Below are positions 5,512 to 6,212 of a stretch of DNA of 6,212 bases, one piece after another (position 1 is the stretch's first letter; each line of letters opens with the position of its first letter). The notes beneath the pieces were generated by a model. The model was given only the letters and a program-made list of their open reading frames with translations. It was not told where the DNA came from and did no database searches. Source of the DNA: Bacteroidales bacterium (lineage in GTDB: Bacteria; Bacteroidota; Bacteroidia; Bacteroidales; B18-G4); NCBI GenBank assembly GCA_023145125.1, contig JAGLEK010000258.1:1-6212 (forward strand), given 5' to 3'. The translations under genes were made by a program, and so were the position numbers.

Positions 5512-6212
5512 TTGAAAAAAATCCTCATCATACGCTTCAGTTCCATTGGCGACATCGTACTCACCACACCCATCATCCGTTGCCTGAAACAACAGCTGCC
5601 TGATGCAGAGATACACTTTCTTACCAAAGAGAAATTCTATCCTGTAATCAAAGCCAATCCTGACATCGACCATTTACATGTTTTTCAGGATGACCTTGCA
5701 TCAGTTATCAGAACATTAAAGAAGCTGGACTTTAACTTTGTTGTTGACCTGCACAGGAACCTACGTTCCGTAAGGGTGAAAATGGCCTTGCAGAAACCAT
5801 CAGGCACATTTAACAAACTCAATTTTAAGAAATGGCTGATCGTCAATTTTAAGATCAATAAACTTCCCGACAGGCATATCGTTGACAGATATTTTGAAGC
5901 AGTAAAAAAACTGGGTGTTGTAAATGACATGCAAGGCCTGGATTATTTTATACCTGAAGAAGACATATTGAATCCCGGTGACCTGCCTTTAACTCATCAG
6001 GAAGGTTATGTCGCATGGGTGATTGGCGGTATGCATTACACAAAAATGCTGCCCGGAGAAAAGATCATTGAGCTCTGTAGCATGATTAAAAAACCCATTG
6101 TTTTACTTGGTGGCCGGGAAGACTACGACATGGCAGAAGGTGTCAGGGAACACTGCCGGGACAAGGTGTATAATGCCTGTGGCCTCTATAACATTAACCA
6201 GTCTGCTTCGAT
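5512..6212 (+). CDS. Glycosyltransferase family 9 protein, heptosyltransferase-like (3' end outside window)
   Basis: This is a GT-B fold glycosyltransferase of family 9, which includes the ADP-heptose:LPS heptosyltransferases WaaC, WaaF and WaaQ. It probably transfers a sugar to the LPS core or another surface glycan at the cytoplasmic face of the inner membrane. The start is a TTG (5512-5514), chosen because translation then begins KKILIIRFSSIGDIVLTTP, the family N-terminus. D14 aligns with the catalytic base Asp13 of WaaC. No ATG in frame lies upstream. About 233 residues are visible: the acceptor domain (1 to about 165), then the start of the donor domain with GGMHYTK (172-178) and LLGGREDYDMAE (198-209), which belong to the nucleotide-sugar binding region. 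The frame is open to the right edge, where roughly a third of a normal 330-350 residue protein is missing. The sugar donor and acceptor cannot be told from this part. Confidence 0.9.
   Translation, partial: MKKILIIRFSSIGDIVLTTPIIRCLKQQLPDAEIHFLTKEKFYPVIKANPDIDHLHVFQDDLASVIRTLKKLDFNFVVDLHRNLRSVRVKMALQKPSGTFNKLNFKKWLIVNFKINKLPDRHIVDRYFEAVKKLGVVNDMQGLDYFIPEEDILNPGDLPLTHQEGYVAWVIGGMHYTKMLPGEKIIELCSMIKKPIVLLGGREDYDMAEGVREHCRDKVYNACGLYNINQSAS

Noticed and set aside
5685..5930. Antisense open frame of 81 codons
   Set aside because: The + strand here encodes the GT9 glycosyltransferase continuously from 5512; the antisense frame has no independent support.

Overview
The window looks like a chromosomal segment from a member of the Bacteroidota, probably a Bacteroidales-like environmental lineage. 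The evidence is a signal-peptide-bearing ExbB followed by two different ExbD proteins, a type I asparaginase next to TatD, a CPBP protease of the form common in that phylum, two matches to the Bacteroidota -7 promoter consensus (TAnnTTTG), and few Shine-Dalgarno sequences. This assignment is inference from gene families and signals; no search was run.

Layout, left to right. A CPBP-family membrane protease, cut by the left edge, runs on the + strand to 808. It converges on a four-gene minus-strand operon (3132 down to 838) that encodes a TolQ/ExbB-like proton channel, an unrecognised four-helix membrane protein, and two ExbD/TolR-like proteins. One bidirectional hairpin terminator (about 782-821) serves both sides. 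Upstream of the operon, on the same strand, is a tRNA-Ser(GGA) gene (3215-3302). After a 179-base spacer with no firm signal come two tightly spaced minus-strand genes, tatD (5286 down to 4513) and the type I asparaginase ansA (4510 down to 3482). A 225-base divergent intergenic region follows. It carries two matching promoter-like sequences facing outward, a 7-base-periodic repeat array and a second degenerate repeat. On its right, a family 9 glycosyltransferase (heptosyltransferase-like) starts at a TTG codon at 5512 and runs off the right edge.

How the genes work together. The ExbB/4TM/ExbD/ExbD cluster should form an inner-membrane complex that uses proton motive force to energise TonB-dependent outer-membrane transport or a Tol-like function. 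No tonB is in the window. TatD and AnsA are housekeeping enzymes (metal-dependent hydrolase/nuclease and asparagine catabolism) that probably share a transcript. The glycosyltransferase points to cell-surface polysaccharide or LPS core synthesis.

Most of the window is ordinary housekeeping DNA. The parts that reward a closer look are the intergenic region at 5287-5511, the unassigned small membrane protein inside the exb operon, and a Ser in place of a catalytic Thr in the asparaginase.
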